Below, one piece after another: positions 16,415 through 24,251 of a DNA stretch of 48,332 nucleotides; the stretch's first letter is position 1; each line of letters opens with the position of its first letter. The DNA lies in contig NZ_GG657757.1 of the NCBI RefSeq assembly GCF_000158955.1, positions 6,865,346 through 6,913,677 on the forward strand, written 5' to 3'. The position numbers and the translations under genes are program-made. The notes under the pieces were generated by a model. The model was given only the letters and a program-made list of their open reading frames with translations, was not told the DNA's origin and searched no databases. The stretch comes from Streptomyces viridochromogenes DSM 40736. Lineage in GTDB: Bacteria; Actinomycetota; Actinomycetes; Streptomycetales; Streptomycetaceae.

Positions 16415-17926
16415 GTGAGCAGCACCCTCTTCCGGACGAAGAAGGTCGAGCAGTCCATCCTCGACACCGAGGAACCAGAACACGCGCTCAAGAAGTCCTT
16501 GTCCGCGCTGGATCTGACCGTGTTCGGCGTCGGTGTGATCATCGGCACCGGCATCTTCGTCCTCACCGGCACGGTCGCGAAGGACAACGCCGGGCCCGCG
16601 GTGGCCCTGGCGTTCGTCGCGGCCGGCGTCGCCTGTGCGCTGGCCGCGCTCTGTTACGCGGAGTTCGCGTCCACGGTTCCGGTCGCCGGGTCCGCCTACA
16701 CGTTCTCCTACGCCTCACTGGGCGAGCTGCCCGCCTGGATCATCGGCTGGGACCTCGTCCTGGAATTCGCCCTGGGGACGGCGGTGGTGGCCGTCGGCTG
16801 GTCCGGCTACATCCAGTCGCTCATGGACAACGCGGGCTGGGTCATGCCGGCGAGCCTGGGCAGCCGGGAGGGCTCCGACGTCTTCGGCTTCGACATCCTC
16901 GCCGCCGCGCTCGTCCTCGTCCTCACCGGCATCCTCGTGCTCGGCATGAAGCTGTCGGCCCGGATCACGTCGATCGTCGTCGCCATCAAGGTGACGGTCG
17001 TCCTTGTCGTGATCATCGCGGGCGCGTTCCTCATCGACGCCGACAACTACGACCCGTTCATCCCGAAGGAGAAGCCCGTGGAGGCCGGGAGCAGTCTCCA
17101 GGCCCCACTCATCCAGTTGATGTTCGGCTGGGCGCCCTCCAACTTCGGCGTGATGGGCATCTTCACCGCGGCCTCGGTCGTGTTCTTCGCCTTCATCGGC
17201 TTCGACGTCGTGGCCACGGCCGCGGAGGAGACCCGGAACCCGCAGCGCGACATGCCGCGCGGCATCCTCGGCTCCCTCGTGATCTGCACGACGCTGTACG
17301 TCCTCGTGTCGATCGTCGTCACCGGCATGGAGCACTACAGCAAGCTGGACGTCGACGCGCCGCTCGCCGAAGCCTTCAAGGCGACCGGGCATCCTTGGTA
17401 CGCGGGCTTCATCAGCTTCGGCGCCGCGGTCGGCCTCACGACGGTGTGCATGATCCTGCTCCTCGGCCAGACGCGGGTGTTCTTCGCGATGAGCCGGGAC
17501 GGGCTGCTGCCGCGGTTCTTCTCCCACGTCCACCCGCGGTTCAAGACCCCGCACCGGCCGACGATCCTGCTGGGCGTGATCATCGCGATCGTCGCCGGGT
17601 TCACTCCGCTGACCGAACTCGCCGCCCTGGTGAACATCGGCACGCTGTTCGCCTTCGTGGTGGTCGCCATCGGCGTGATCATCCTCCGCAAGACCCGCCC
17701 CGACCTGCCCCGGTCCTTCCGCACCCCGTGGGTGCCGGTCATCCCGATCCTGTCGGTGTGCGCCTCGCTGTGGCTGATGATCAACCTGCCCGCCGAGACG
17801 TGGGTGCGGTTCGCCATCTGGATGGTCGTCGGCTTCGTCGTGTACTTCCTCTACGGCCGCACCCACAGCCGCCTCGCCCTACAGGAGGCAGAGAAGGAAC
17901 AGCCGACACCCGGCGGTTCCGCCTAG
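16415..17926 (+). CDS. APC-superfamily amino acid permease (cationic type)
   Basis: Membrane transporter of 503 residues. GTG 16415 was chosen for the GGGAGG six bases upstream. About 12 hydrophobic spans are visible. Family marks: the first helix FGVGVIIGTGIFVLTG, with the unwound GTG substrate-binding site, then ALCYAEFASTVPVAGSAYTFSYASLGELPAWIIGWDL in two adjoining parts, FFAFIGFDVVATAAEETRNP, and MSRDGLLPRFF, all typical of the CAT/YfnA group. Substrate cannot be read; basic amino acids are the family default. It is monocistronic and convergent with the next gene. Confidence 0.87.
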   Translation: MSSTLFRTKKVEQSILDTEEPEHALKKSLSALDLTVFGVGVIIGTGIFVLTGTVAKDNAGPAVALAFVAAGVACALAALCYAEFASTVPVAGSAYTFSYASLGELPAWIIGWDLVLEFALGTAVVAVGWSGYIQSLMDNAGWVMPASLGSREGSDVFGFDILAAALVLVLTGILVLGMKLSARITSIVVAIKVTVVLVVIIAGAFLIDADNYDPFIPKEKPVEAGSSLQAPLIQLMFGWAPSNFGVMGIFTAASVVFFAFIGFDVVATAAEETRNPQRDMPRGILGSLVICTTLYVLVSIVVTGMEHYSKLDVDAPLAEAFKATGHPWYAGFISFGAAVGLTTVCMILLLGQTRVFFAMSRDGLLPRFFSHVHPRFKTPHRPTILLGVIIAIVAGFTPLTELAALVNIGTLFAFVVVAIGVIILRKTRPDLPRSFRTPWVPVIPILSVCASLWLMINLPAETWVRFAIWMVVGFVVYFLYGRTHSRLALQEAEKEQPTPGGSA

Positions 17927-17943
17927 CCGCAGGCAGTCGTGCC

Positions 17944-17979
17944 GCTGGGGCGATGCCGCGCGAACGCCCCGCCCCCAGC
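17944..17979 (+). terminator. possible bidirectional terminator between convergent genes
   Basis: GCTGGGG (17944-17950) pairs with CCCCAGC (17973-17979), with an alternative GGGGCG/CGCCCC pairing inside, in the 68-base gap between the permease and the PIN/NYN-like gene. Confidence 0.4.
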
Positions 17980-17994
17980 ACCCACGCCGGGCTC

Positions 17995-18366
17995 CTACGG
18001 ACGCACCGTACGGGGCCCGGCGACCTCCGCCCCCAGCTCCCCGACCCGCCTCCGCAACTCCCGGTCCGCCGTCACCACCAGCACCGCACGCTCACCGGCC
18101 GACGCGACGACCTCCACGATGTGATCGTCCCCACTGCCCGGCGCCGACGACACCCGCACCCCGGGCACGGACTCCACGCCCCGCGCAGCCCCCTCCACCA
18201 CGAGCACGACCTCGACCGCCCCGGAAACCCCGGGCACCCCGTCCGCCGCCAACCGGTCCCGCAACCGCTCCGCCGCCCCCCGCCGGTCCCGCCACCACCC
18301 GTCCGGCACCGACCCGACGACGTTCGCGGCGTCGACGACGACAAGCAGAGGCAGGTGGTCGTTCAT
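17995..18366 (-). CDS. PIN/NYN-like domain protein
   Basis: A 123-residue protein starting at ATG 18366 (MNDHLPLLVVVDAANVVGSV). The N-terminal VVVDAANVVGS places an Asp and Asn where NYN/YacP-type PIN nucleases bind metal; GDDHIVEVV (about 80) and LVVTADRELRRRVGELG (about 95-110) supply the later acidic positions. That order, D-A-N ... D-D ... T-A-D-R-E-L, supports a metal-dependent RNase fold. Close homologues are often labelled NTP pyrophosphohydrolase, which the motifs do not support. It diverges from the next gene with 81 bases between starts. Function in the cell is unknown. Confidence 0.7.
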   Translation of the reverse strand: MNDHLPLLVVVDAANVVGSVPDGWWRDRRGAAERLRDRLAADGVPGVSGAVEVVLVVEGAARGVESVPGVRVSSAPGSGDDHIVEVVASAGERAVLVVTADRELRRRVGELGAEVAGPRTVRP

Positions 18367-18447
18367 GTGGCCAGGGTCGCACGGAACATGACCGCCCGGC
18401 GCGGTAGGGCCGCACGCGTGGCCGTCCGGCCCGCATAAAGTGAACTG

Positions 18448-19467
18448 GTGAACGGCGAATGGCTCATCCGCGGCCGTGACGGCCGCCTCACCGTCTACCT
18501 TCCCTCCGACGACGCCGTCCTGTGCCGTGCGGAACGCGGCCCTGCCGGCCCCTGGGAAGACGCTCCCCGCACCGTCGGCGGCAGCCAGAAGCTGCGCCCG
18601 GGCGCGGCGGTCGGCCAGGGCGCCGACGGGTACGCCCACCTGGCCGCGTGGCGGCCCACCGTGCCGGGGGAGTCGGGGCTCGTGCACTCCACGCACTTCC
18701 GGCCGGGGCTCGCTCCCCTGGACTGGGTTCCGATCGGGCACCCGGATCAGAAGGGCGACCGGACGGGCCCGCCGGCCGTCGCCGTGGACGGCGCGGGGCG
18801 CGGCTATGTCTTCGTCCGGAACAAGGGCGGCGGGGTGAGCCTGCGCAACCAGAAGGTGAAGGGCGGCTGGGGAGGGTGGCTGGACCTCGCAGGGCATGAC
18901 GTGGAGGGGGAGTTGGCCGCCCTGACGGGGGAGTCGGGGCTCGTGGAGGTGTACGCCTGCGTGCCCGGCGGGATCCTGCACTGGCGGCAGGAGGGGGACG
19001 GGAAGAAGCCGGTGCGCACCGAAGGCGTCGACGTGCCCGTCCGGCCGGGAACCCTGCGCGCGCTCGCCACGTCCGCCGAGCACACCACCCTGTTCTTCAC
19101 GGACACCTCCGGCGACCTGTGCGCCTGGCGTCCGGGCGAGAAGCCGGTGACGCTCATCGCGTCGGCCGGGCCGGGGCCGGTGTCCGCCGTGCGGTGTGAG
19201 ATCGAGGGGCACGACTGCACCGTTCTCGCCCAGCGGTCGGCGAGCGGCCGGGTCGCCTTCGCCGCCTATCCGACCGAGCAGGAGTCCGCCGGCGCCTGGT
19301 GGACCGAGTCCGGGCCACCGTTGCCCGCCGACGCCACGGTGTCGCTGGCGCTCGACGAGGACGGTGAGGTCGTCGCGGCCTCCCTCGCCCCGTCGACCGG
19401 CACACTGCTCCTCACCCGCCGCAAGGACGAGCCGGGGCTCGCGCTGGAGGCCTGGCGGGAGATCTGA
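18448..19467 (+). CDS. conserved protein of unknown function, beta-propeller-like
   Basis: 339 residues from GTG 18448, without signal peptide or membrane span. It has repeating units with small-residue turns and aromatic strands (for example GADGYAHLAAWRP, DGAGRGYVFVRNKGGG, SGDLCAWRPGEKP), each about 45-50 residues, as in lectin-like or other beta-propellers. No catalytic motif is recognised. The gene diverges from the PIN/NYN-like gene, so both may share a promoter region. The 212 bases that follow (19468-19679) hold only the putative promoter region of the next operon, with a TTGTTAACCT sequence at about 19575. Confidence 0.65.
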   Translation: MNGEWLIRGRDGRLTVYLPSDDAVLCRAERGPAGPWEDAPRTVGGSQKLRPGAAVGQGADGYAHLAAWRPTVPGESGLVHSTHFRPGLAPLDWVPIGHPDQKGDRTGPPAVAVDGAGRGYVFVRNKGGGVSLRNQKVKGGWGGWLDLAGHDVEGELAALTGESGLVEVYACVPGGILHWRQEGDGKKPVRTEGVDVPVRPGTLRALATSAEHTTLFFTDTSGDLCAWRPGEKPVTLIASAGPGPVSAVRCEIEGHDCTVLAQRSASGRVAFAAYPTEQESAGAWWTESGPPLPADATVSLALDEDGEVVAASLAPSTGTLLLTRRKDEPGLALEAWREI

Positions 19468-19679
19468 CTCTCCCGTTCCACTTGAGGCTCCTGTCGCTCC
19501 AGACACATGAGACGTGTCAAGGGTTGTACGGATGTGTGCGTGACAAGGCGCACCTGGGGTGAACATGGTCAAAAAGTGAAGGTCTTGTTAACCTCCTCGG
19601 ACTTGTTCGATTTTGCTCGGGGGGCCGGTTGCTGCTGCGTCTGGCCGACGCCGTGGCAACGGGGTTGGGGAATGATGTC

Positions 19680-20951
19680 GTGAGCAGATCCTCCACGGTG
19701 GATCTTGTCGTTGTCGGACTCGGTTACGTGGGGCTGCCGTTGGCACGGTCCGCCGCCGCCGCGGGCCTGAAGGTGGTCGGTCTCGACCGCAGCCGACGGG
19801 TGGTCGACGGGCTGAACACCGGCCGTTCGCATGTGGACGACATCACCGACACCGACGTGCGCTCCATGCTGGAGCAGGGTTTCGAGGCCACGGACCGGGC
19901 CGGCGTCATCGCCGACGCCGCCGCGGTCGTCGTGTGTGTTCCGACGCCCCTGACCGACCACGGTGCCCCGGACCTCGGCGCGGTGCACGCCGCCGTCGAC
20001 GACATCGCCGCCCATCTGCGGACCGGCACGCTCGTGGTGCTGGAGTCGACGACGTACCCCGGGACCACCGACGAGGTCGTCAGGCCGCGGCTGGAGGCCG
20101 GTGGCCTGCGCGTCGGGGCCGACTTCCACCTCGCGTTCTCCCCGGAGCGCATCGACCCGGGCAACGCCTCCTTCGGCCTGGAGAACACGCCCAAGGTCGT
20201 CGGCGGCATCACGGCCGACTGCACCAAGGCCGCCCGCGCCCTCTACGAGCGGTTCGTCAACCGGGTCGTCGAGGCCAAGGGCACCCGCGAGGCCGAGATG
20301 GCCAAGCTGCTGGAGAACACGTACCGGCACGTCAACATCGCCCTCGTCAACGAGATGTCGATGTTCTGCCGGGAGATCGGCGTCGACCTGTGGGACGCCA
20401 TCCGGTGCGCGTCCACCAAGCCGTTCGGCTTCGCGCCCTTCTACCCCGGACCCGGTGTCGGCGGGCACTGCATTCCGATCGACCCCAACTACCTCTCGTA
20501 CAAGGTGCGTTCGCTGGGCATCCCGTTCCGCTTCGTGGAGCTGGCGCAGGAGATCAACCAGCGGATGCCCGTGCACGTGGTGAACCGGGCCGCCGATCTG
20601 CTCAACGACCAGGGCAAGGCCGTGCGCGGGTCCCGCGTGCTGCTGCTCGGCGTGACCTACAAGCCGGACATCTCCGACCAGCGGGAGAGCCCGGCCCTGG
20701 CCGTCGCCGAGAACCTCCTCGCGCGCGGAGCCGAGCTCGTCTACTTCGACCCGCGGGTCGAGGACTGGCGTGTCGGCGGAGCGCCCGTCGAGCGTGCCGG
20801 CGACTACCTCGCCGCCGCCGAGGCCGCCGACCTCACCATCCTGCTCCAGCCGCACCGCGAGATCGACCTGGACGAGCTCGCCGACCGCGCCCGGGCACTC
20901 TTCGACACCCGGGGCAAGGCCGCCGATCACCCGCGGGTGGTCAAGCTGTGA
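19680..20951 (+). CDS. nucleotide-sugar 6-dehydrogenase (UDP-HexNAc type)
   Basis: Oxidises C6 of a UDP-sugar to the uronic acid with two NAD+; cytoplasmic. 423 residues from GTG 19680; the frame is open to TTG 19629. Motifs: Rossmann VVGLGYVGLPLARSAAAAG, VVCVPTPLTD, LESTTYPGTTDEVV, SPERIDPG, the central LLENTYRHVNIALVNEM, the catalytic-Cys loop GPGVGGHCIPIDPNYL, and LLGVTYKPDISDQRESPA. The last resembles WecC/WbpA-type UDP-N-acetylhexosamine dehydrogenases more than UDP-glucose dehydrogenase, so the product may be a UDP-HexNAc uronate; this is inference. Its stop overlaps the GT2 start, so it most likely supplies that synthase. Confidence 0.88.
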   Translation: MSRSSTVDLVVVGLGYVGLPLARSAAAAGLKVVGLDRSRRVVDGLNTGRSHVDDITDTDVRSMLEQGFEATDRAGVIADAAAVVVCVPTPLTDHGAPDLGAVHAAVDDIAAHLRTGTLVVLESTTYPGTTDEVVRPRLEAGGLRVGADFHLAFSPERIDPGNASFGLENTPKVVGGITADCTKAARALYERFVNRVVEAKGTREAEMAKLLENTYRHVNIALVNEMSMFCREIGVDLWDAIRCASTKPFGFAPFYPGPGVGGHCIPIDPNYLSYKVRSLGIPFRFVELAQEINQRMPVHVVNRAADLLNDQGKAVRGSRVLLLGVTYKPDISDQRESPALAVAENLLARGAELVYFDPRVEDWRVGGAPVERAGDYLAAAEAADLTILLQPHREIDLDELADRARALFDTRGKAADHPRVVKL

Positions 20952-22675
20952 CCTCCGAGGACACGTACATACCCGGGGCCGTCGAAGCCGGCGGCCGCCG
21001 CGCACATCGCAAGCGACGGCATCTGAAGGTCTCGTACTTCGTCTTCCTGGGCCTGGCCGCGCTGATCGCCACCCGGCTCGACGCCGGTTCCCTGCACCTG
21101 TACTCGCTGGGTGCGATGGGCCTGCTGTCCCTGAAGATGTTCGGCGCCCTCTTCTACCGTCCGGCCAAGGCCGGGCGGGAGGAGCTGGAGTACCTCGAGA
21201 ACGCCTGGGTCACCGCGGTCATCCCGATCTACAACGAGGACCCGGTGATGTTCGAGCAGGGCATGCGCAGCCTCCTCGCGCAGAGCCGCCTGCCGAACGA
21301 GATCCACATCATCGACGACGCGAGCGCCAACGACTCGGGCATCAAGGCGGCGAAGAAGCTGCGCCGCGAGTTCGAGGCCAGGGGCGTCAAGTACACCGTG
21401 AGCGTGCAGCCCGAGAACAAGGGCAAGCGCGAGGCGCTGGCGCTGGGCTTCGAGGCCGCCCCGTACTCCGACATCTTCCTGTGCGTCGACTCGGACACGG
21501 TGCTGTCCCGGGACACCGTCCGCGAGCTGCTGCTGCCGCTGGCCGACGAGAAGATCATGGCCTCCACCGGCATGGTCCTGGCGCTCAACCACGACAGCAA
21601 CATCTTCACCCGCCTCCAGGACCTGCGCTACGGCAACTCGTTCCTCTTCGAGCGGGCCGCCTACTCGCGGCTGAAGTCGGTCCTGTGCTGCTGCGGCGCG
21701 CTGTCGGCGTACCGCGGCTCGCTGGTGCGCAAGTACCTGCCGGACTTCCTCAACCAGCAGTTCCTGGGCAAGCCGGCCGTCTTCGGTGACGACCGCCGCA
21801 TGACCAACTACTGCCTGATGGAGGGCCAGGTCGTCTTCCAGGAGACGGCCGTCGGCTACACCGCCGTCCCCGAGAAGCTGCCGCACTTCCTGCGCCAGCA
21901 GGTCCGCTGGAACAAGTCCTTCTTCCGCGAGTCGCTGTGGGCCTTCCGGCACCAGAAGAAGTACCGGCCGGCCTTCTGGCTGACCTGCATGGAACTCGCG
22001 CTGTGGCTGGTCTTCGGCACGGCGATGTTCTACTCGATGGTCATCCTGCCCATCATGAAGCCCGCCCAGTTCGTCAACCACATCGGCGACTACCTCATCT
22101 TCATGGTGCTGATGGGGTACCTCCGCAACGTGCGGTACCTCGACTTCCCGCGCCGCGGCATGGGCTTCGTCAAGCGCTTCGGCATGTTCCTGCTCGCGCC
22201 GCTCTACGGCGTGATCCAGCTGACCCTGCTGACCCCGCTGCGTTTCTACGCCCTGTTCACCCTGCACAAGGGCTCCTGGGGCACCCGTCAGGGCGGTGTC
22301 GAGGTGTCCGTGGCCGGTGATCACGAGAACGACGTGACGGAGATCTTCGAGGAAGAGGACCCGTACTCCGACAAGAAGGTCACCGAGACGCTCCAGCTGA
22401 TGCGTCTGGAGGGCGTGGCCCTGCGCACCCGGCCCCGCCCGGCGGGCGGTATCCCGTCCCAGCCGCAGCCGATCCCCGGCTACGACGAGGAGCAGCATGC
22501 GGGCGTTCCGCAGCAGCGCGTGAGCTGGGGGGCGCCGGCACCGGCCGGGCAGCAGCAGTGGCAGGGCGGGTACGAGGGCCATCCCGACCCGTACCAGCAG
22601 CAGCACCCGCAGCAGGGCGCCTACCCGTACCAGGACCCCTCCTGGCAGCAGGGGAACGGTCAGGGCGGCTGGTAG
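20948..22675 (+). CDS. hyaluronan-synthase-like membrane glycosyltransferase (GT2)
   Basis: Processive GT2 synthase, 575 residues, predicted to polymerise and export a polysaccharide. GTG 20948 overlaps the dehydrogenase stop. Two membrane spans (about 25-70) precede the catalytic domain: AVIPIYNEDP, IIDDAS, CVDSDT (near 181), GDDRRMTNYC (near 280) and the QxxRW motif in RQQVRWNKSFFRES (near 316), then four or so membrane spans. The block from LNQQFLGKP to RWNKSFFRES closely resembles streptococcal HasA (compared from memory). The last 100 residues are a cytoplasmic tail rich in Gln, Pro, Gly and Tyr, absent from HasA. Product sugar is not determined; hyaluronan, chitin-like or a HexNAc-uronate polymer are possible. 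The facing CE4 and GH16-like genes fit modification or trimming. Confidence 0.88.
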   Translation: MTSEDTYIPGAVEAGGRRAHRKRRHLKVSYFVFLGLAALIATRLDAGSLHLYSLGAMGLLSLKMFGALFYRPAKAGREELEYLENAWVTAVIPIYNEDPVMFEQGMRSLLAQSRLPNEIHIIDDASANDSGIKAAKKLRREFEARGVKYTVSVQPENKGKREALALGFEAAPYSDIFLCVDSDTVLSRDTVRELLLPLADEKIMASTGMVLALNHDSNIFTRLQDLRYGNSFLFERAAYSRLKSVLCCCGALSAYRGSLVRKYLPDFLNQQFLGKPAVFGDDRRMTNYCLMEGQVVFQETAVGYTAVPEKLPHFLRQQVRWNKSFFRESLWAFRHQKKYRPAFWLTCMELALWLVFGTAMFYSMVILPIMKPAQFVNHIGDYLIFMVLMGYLRNVRYLDFPRRGMGFVKRFGMFLLAPLYGVIQLTLLTPLRFYALFTLHKGSWGTRQGGVEVSVAGDHENDVTEIFEEEDPYSDKKVTETLQLMRLEGVALRTRPRPAGGIPSQPQPIPGYDEEQHAGVPQQRVSWGAPAPAGQQQWQGGYEGHPDPYQQQHPQQGAYPYQDPSWQQGNGQGGW

Positions 22676-22685
22676 GGCCGCAGCA

Positions 22686-22705
22686 GAGCAGAGCAGAGCA
22701 GAGCA
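22686..22705 (+). repeat. GAGCA pentanucleotide tandem repeat
   Basis: Four perfect GAGCA units (partial units on both sides) immediately after the GT2 stop, abutting the terminator stem. Could vary in copy number by slippage; it lies outside any reading frame. Confidence 0.85.
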
Positions 22706-22732
22706 GAGGGGCGGCCGGGGGGCCGCCCCTCT
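22705..22732 (+). terminator. terminator between the convergent GT2 and deacetylase genes
   Basis: AGAGGGGCGGCC, loop GGGG, and its exact complement form a 12-bp stem midway in the 88-base gap. It probably serves both strands. Confidence 0.8.
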
Positions 22733-22763
22733 CACATGTACACGGGCCCGATGGGCAGGGGCC

Positions 22764-24251
22764 TCAGGTGTACGAGGCCATCGCCTCCTCGACCGTCAGC
22801 ACCGGGATGTCCCGGTCGTCGATCGCCTTCATCAGCGTCTCCAGACCCGCCTTGCCGATCTCGGTGCTCGTGGCCGGGGCGCCCTCGGTGACCTTGTGCA
22901 GACAGAGGATCAGCCAGTCACCGCTGTTCACGCACCGGTCGAGCCGGCCGCCCGTGCCCGTCAGCTTCGACAGGGCCGTACCGCCGATGCCGTCGCCGTC
23001 GTTGATGCCGGTCAGTGCCTTCAGGCGGTAGGGCATCGCCGGGGCGAACGACTCGATGGTCTCGGAGATGATCGACCGGGCCGTGGTGAAGTGCCGGCTC
23101 GCGATCTGGTCCACCGGGACACCGTCGGTCGTCTTCTGGAACGCGCCGTGCGGATAGGCGAAGTGCTCACTGGTGAAGCCGTTGGACACCAGCCACTCGC
23201 GCAGCTTCCGGAAGTCGTCGTCGGCCTGCTCCGCGGTCAGCTTGGGATAGCTGGCCGTGTGCACGGCGTTCGCGTACGAGTGGCCCGCCATCTCCCAGCC
23301 GGAGAAGTCCTGCATGGACCGCATCTGGCCCAGCGTCAGGAAGCTGCCGGTGCCGATGGCGTCGGCGATGTTGTAGACCGTGCCGGGGAAGCCGAAGCGG
23401 TCCATGACCGGGCGGGCCAGGTCGTGGATCGACTTGTGGGAGTCGTCGAAGGTGATGGAGACGACGCCCTTGGGGAAGACCGAGACCGTGTCCGGTATCA
23501 GCTCGACGGCCTGCAGCCGGTAGGTCACCGGACCGCCCGCGTCGTCGTACACCGCGAACGACATGTCGGTGAAGCCGGTCTTCGTGGACGGCTTGCCGTC
23601 GGCGCCGATGGAGTAAGTCCCGGCCGCCGCGTTGACATCCGCCCACTGGAGGTGGACGGTCACCCACTCCCCGGACTGCACGTAGTTCGCCGACGTCTTG
23701 GAGTGGGCGTGGAACGTCCAGGCGAAGTGGTTCGCGAGGGAGCCGCTGCCCAGGTAGAAGACCATCTTGGCCAGGTTCGTCACGTCGTCGACGCGGAAGA
23801 CGAGCCGGATCATCTTGCCGGTCATGCTCATCGCGGGCATGCCGGTCCTGCGGACGTAGGACTGCTTGCCGGAGCCGCCCGTGGTCACCCGGACCGACTG
23901 GGTGCCGCGGACGAAGACGGACGTGTCGTTCGCCTCGGCCGACGCGGTGCCCGCGCCGCCGGGCGTCCAGCCATGGCCGGACTGGAACTGCTGGGACCAG
24001 CTCGCCCGCCGGTACTTGGGGCGGCGCCCGGAGGGGGCGTAGAGGGGAGGCGTGGTGAGGCCCCCGATGCCTCCCGCGGCGGCAGGGGCGGCCGCGGGCT
24101 GCGCCACCACCTTGCCCAGCCACGCCCCGCCACCGGCCATGGCGACGCCTCCTGTACCGCCCATCAGCAGAGCGGAGCGCCTGCTCACCACCGGCTTGTC
24201 CTCCGTTGCCTCGGCAGCGTGCCTGTGGGCGCCGGACCGCCTGTTCCTCAC
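22764..24251 (-). CDS. Tat-type secreted CE4 polysaccharide deacetylase with N-terminal beta-sandwich
   Basis: Predicted to remove acetyl groups from an amino-sugar polysaccharide outside the membrane. 495 residues from GTG 24251, which overlaps the stop of the upstream gene and has GGGAG five bases before it; GTG 24191 (GGAGG eight bases before) is an alternative. The export signal is twin-arginine-like: SRRSALLMGGTGGVAMAGGG. A beta-sandwich of about 180 residues (near 65-250), possibly carbohydrate-binding, is followed by the NodB domain: ITFDDSHKSIHD, GHSYANAVH, FAYPHGAF and LILCLHK. The second motif is wider than the usual H(S/T)xxH, so metal coordination may differ. It forms an operon with the CBM3-GH16-like gene and converges on the GT2 synthase, so that polymer is the likely substrate. 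Confidence 0.83.
   Translation of the reverse strand: MRNRRSGAHRHAAEATEDKPVVSRRSALLMGGTGGVAMAGGGAWLGKVVAQPAAAPAAAGGIGGLTTPPLYAPSGRRPKYRRASWSQQFQSGHGWTPGGAGTASAEANDTSVFVRGTQSVRVTTGGSGKQSYVRRTGMPAMSMTGKMIRLVFRVDDVTNLAKMVFYLGSGSLANHFAWTFHAHSKTSANYVQSGEWVTVHLQWADVNAAAGTYSIGADGKPSTKTGFTDMSFAVYDDAGGPVTYRLQAVELIPDTVSVFPKGVVSITFDDSHKSIHDLARPVMDRFGFPGTVYNIADAIGTGSFLTLGQMRSMQDFSGWEMAGHSYANAVHTASYPKLTAEQADDDFRKLREWLVSNGFTSEHFAYPHGAFQKTTDGVPVDQIASRHFTTARSIISETIESFAPAMPYRLKALTGINDGDGIGGTALSKLTGTGGRLDRCVNSGDWLILCLHKVTEGAPATSTEIGKAGLETLMKAIDDRDIPVLTVEEAMASYT

Noticed and set aside
22686..22705. CRISPR or phase-variation repeat
   Set aside because: Only four 5-base units, no spacers, and outside the reading frame.
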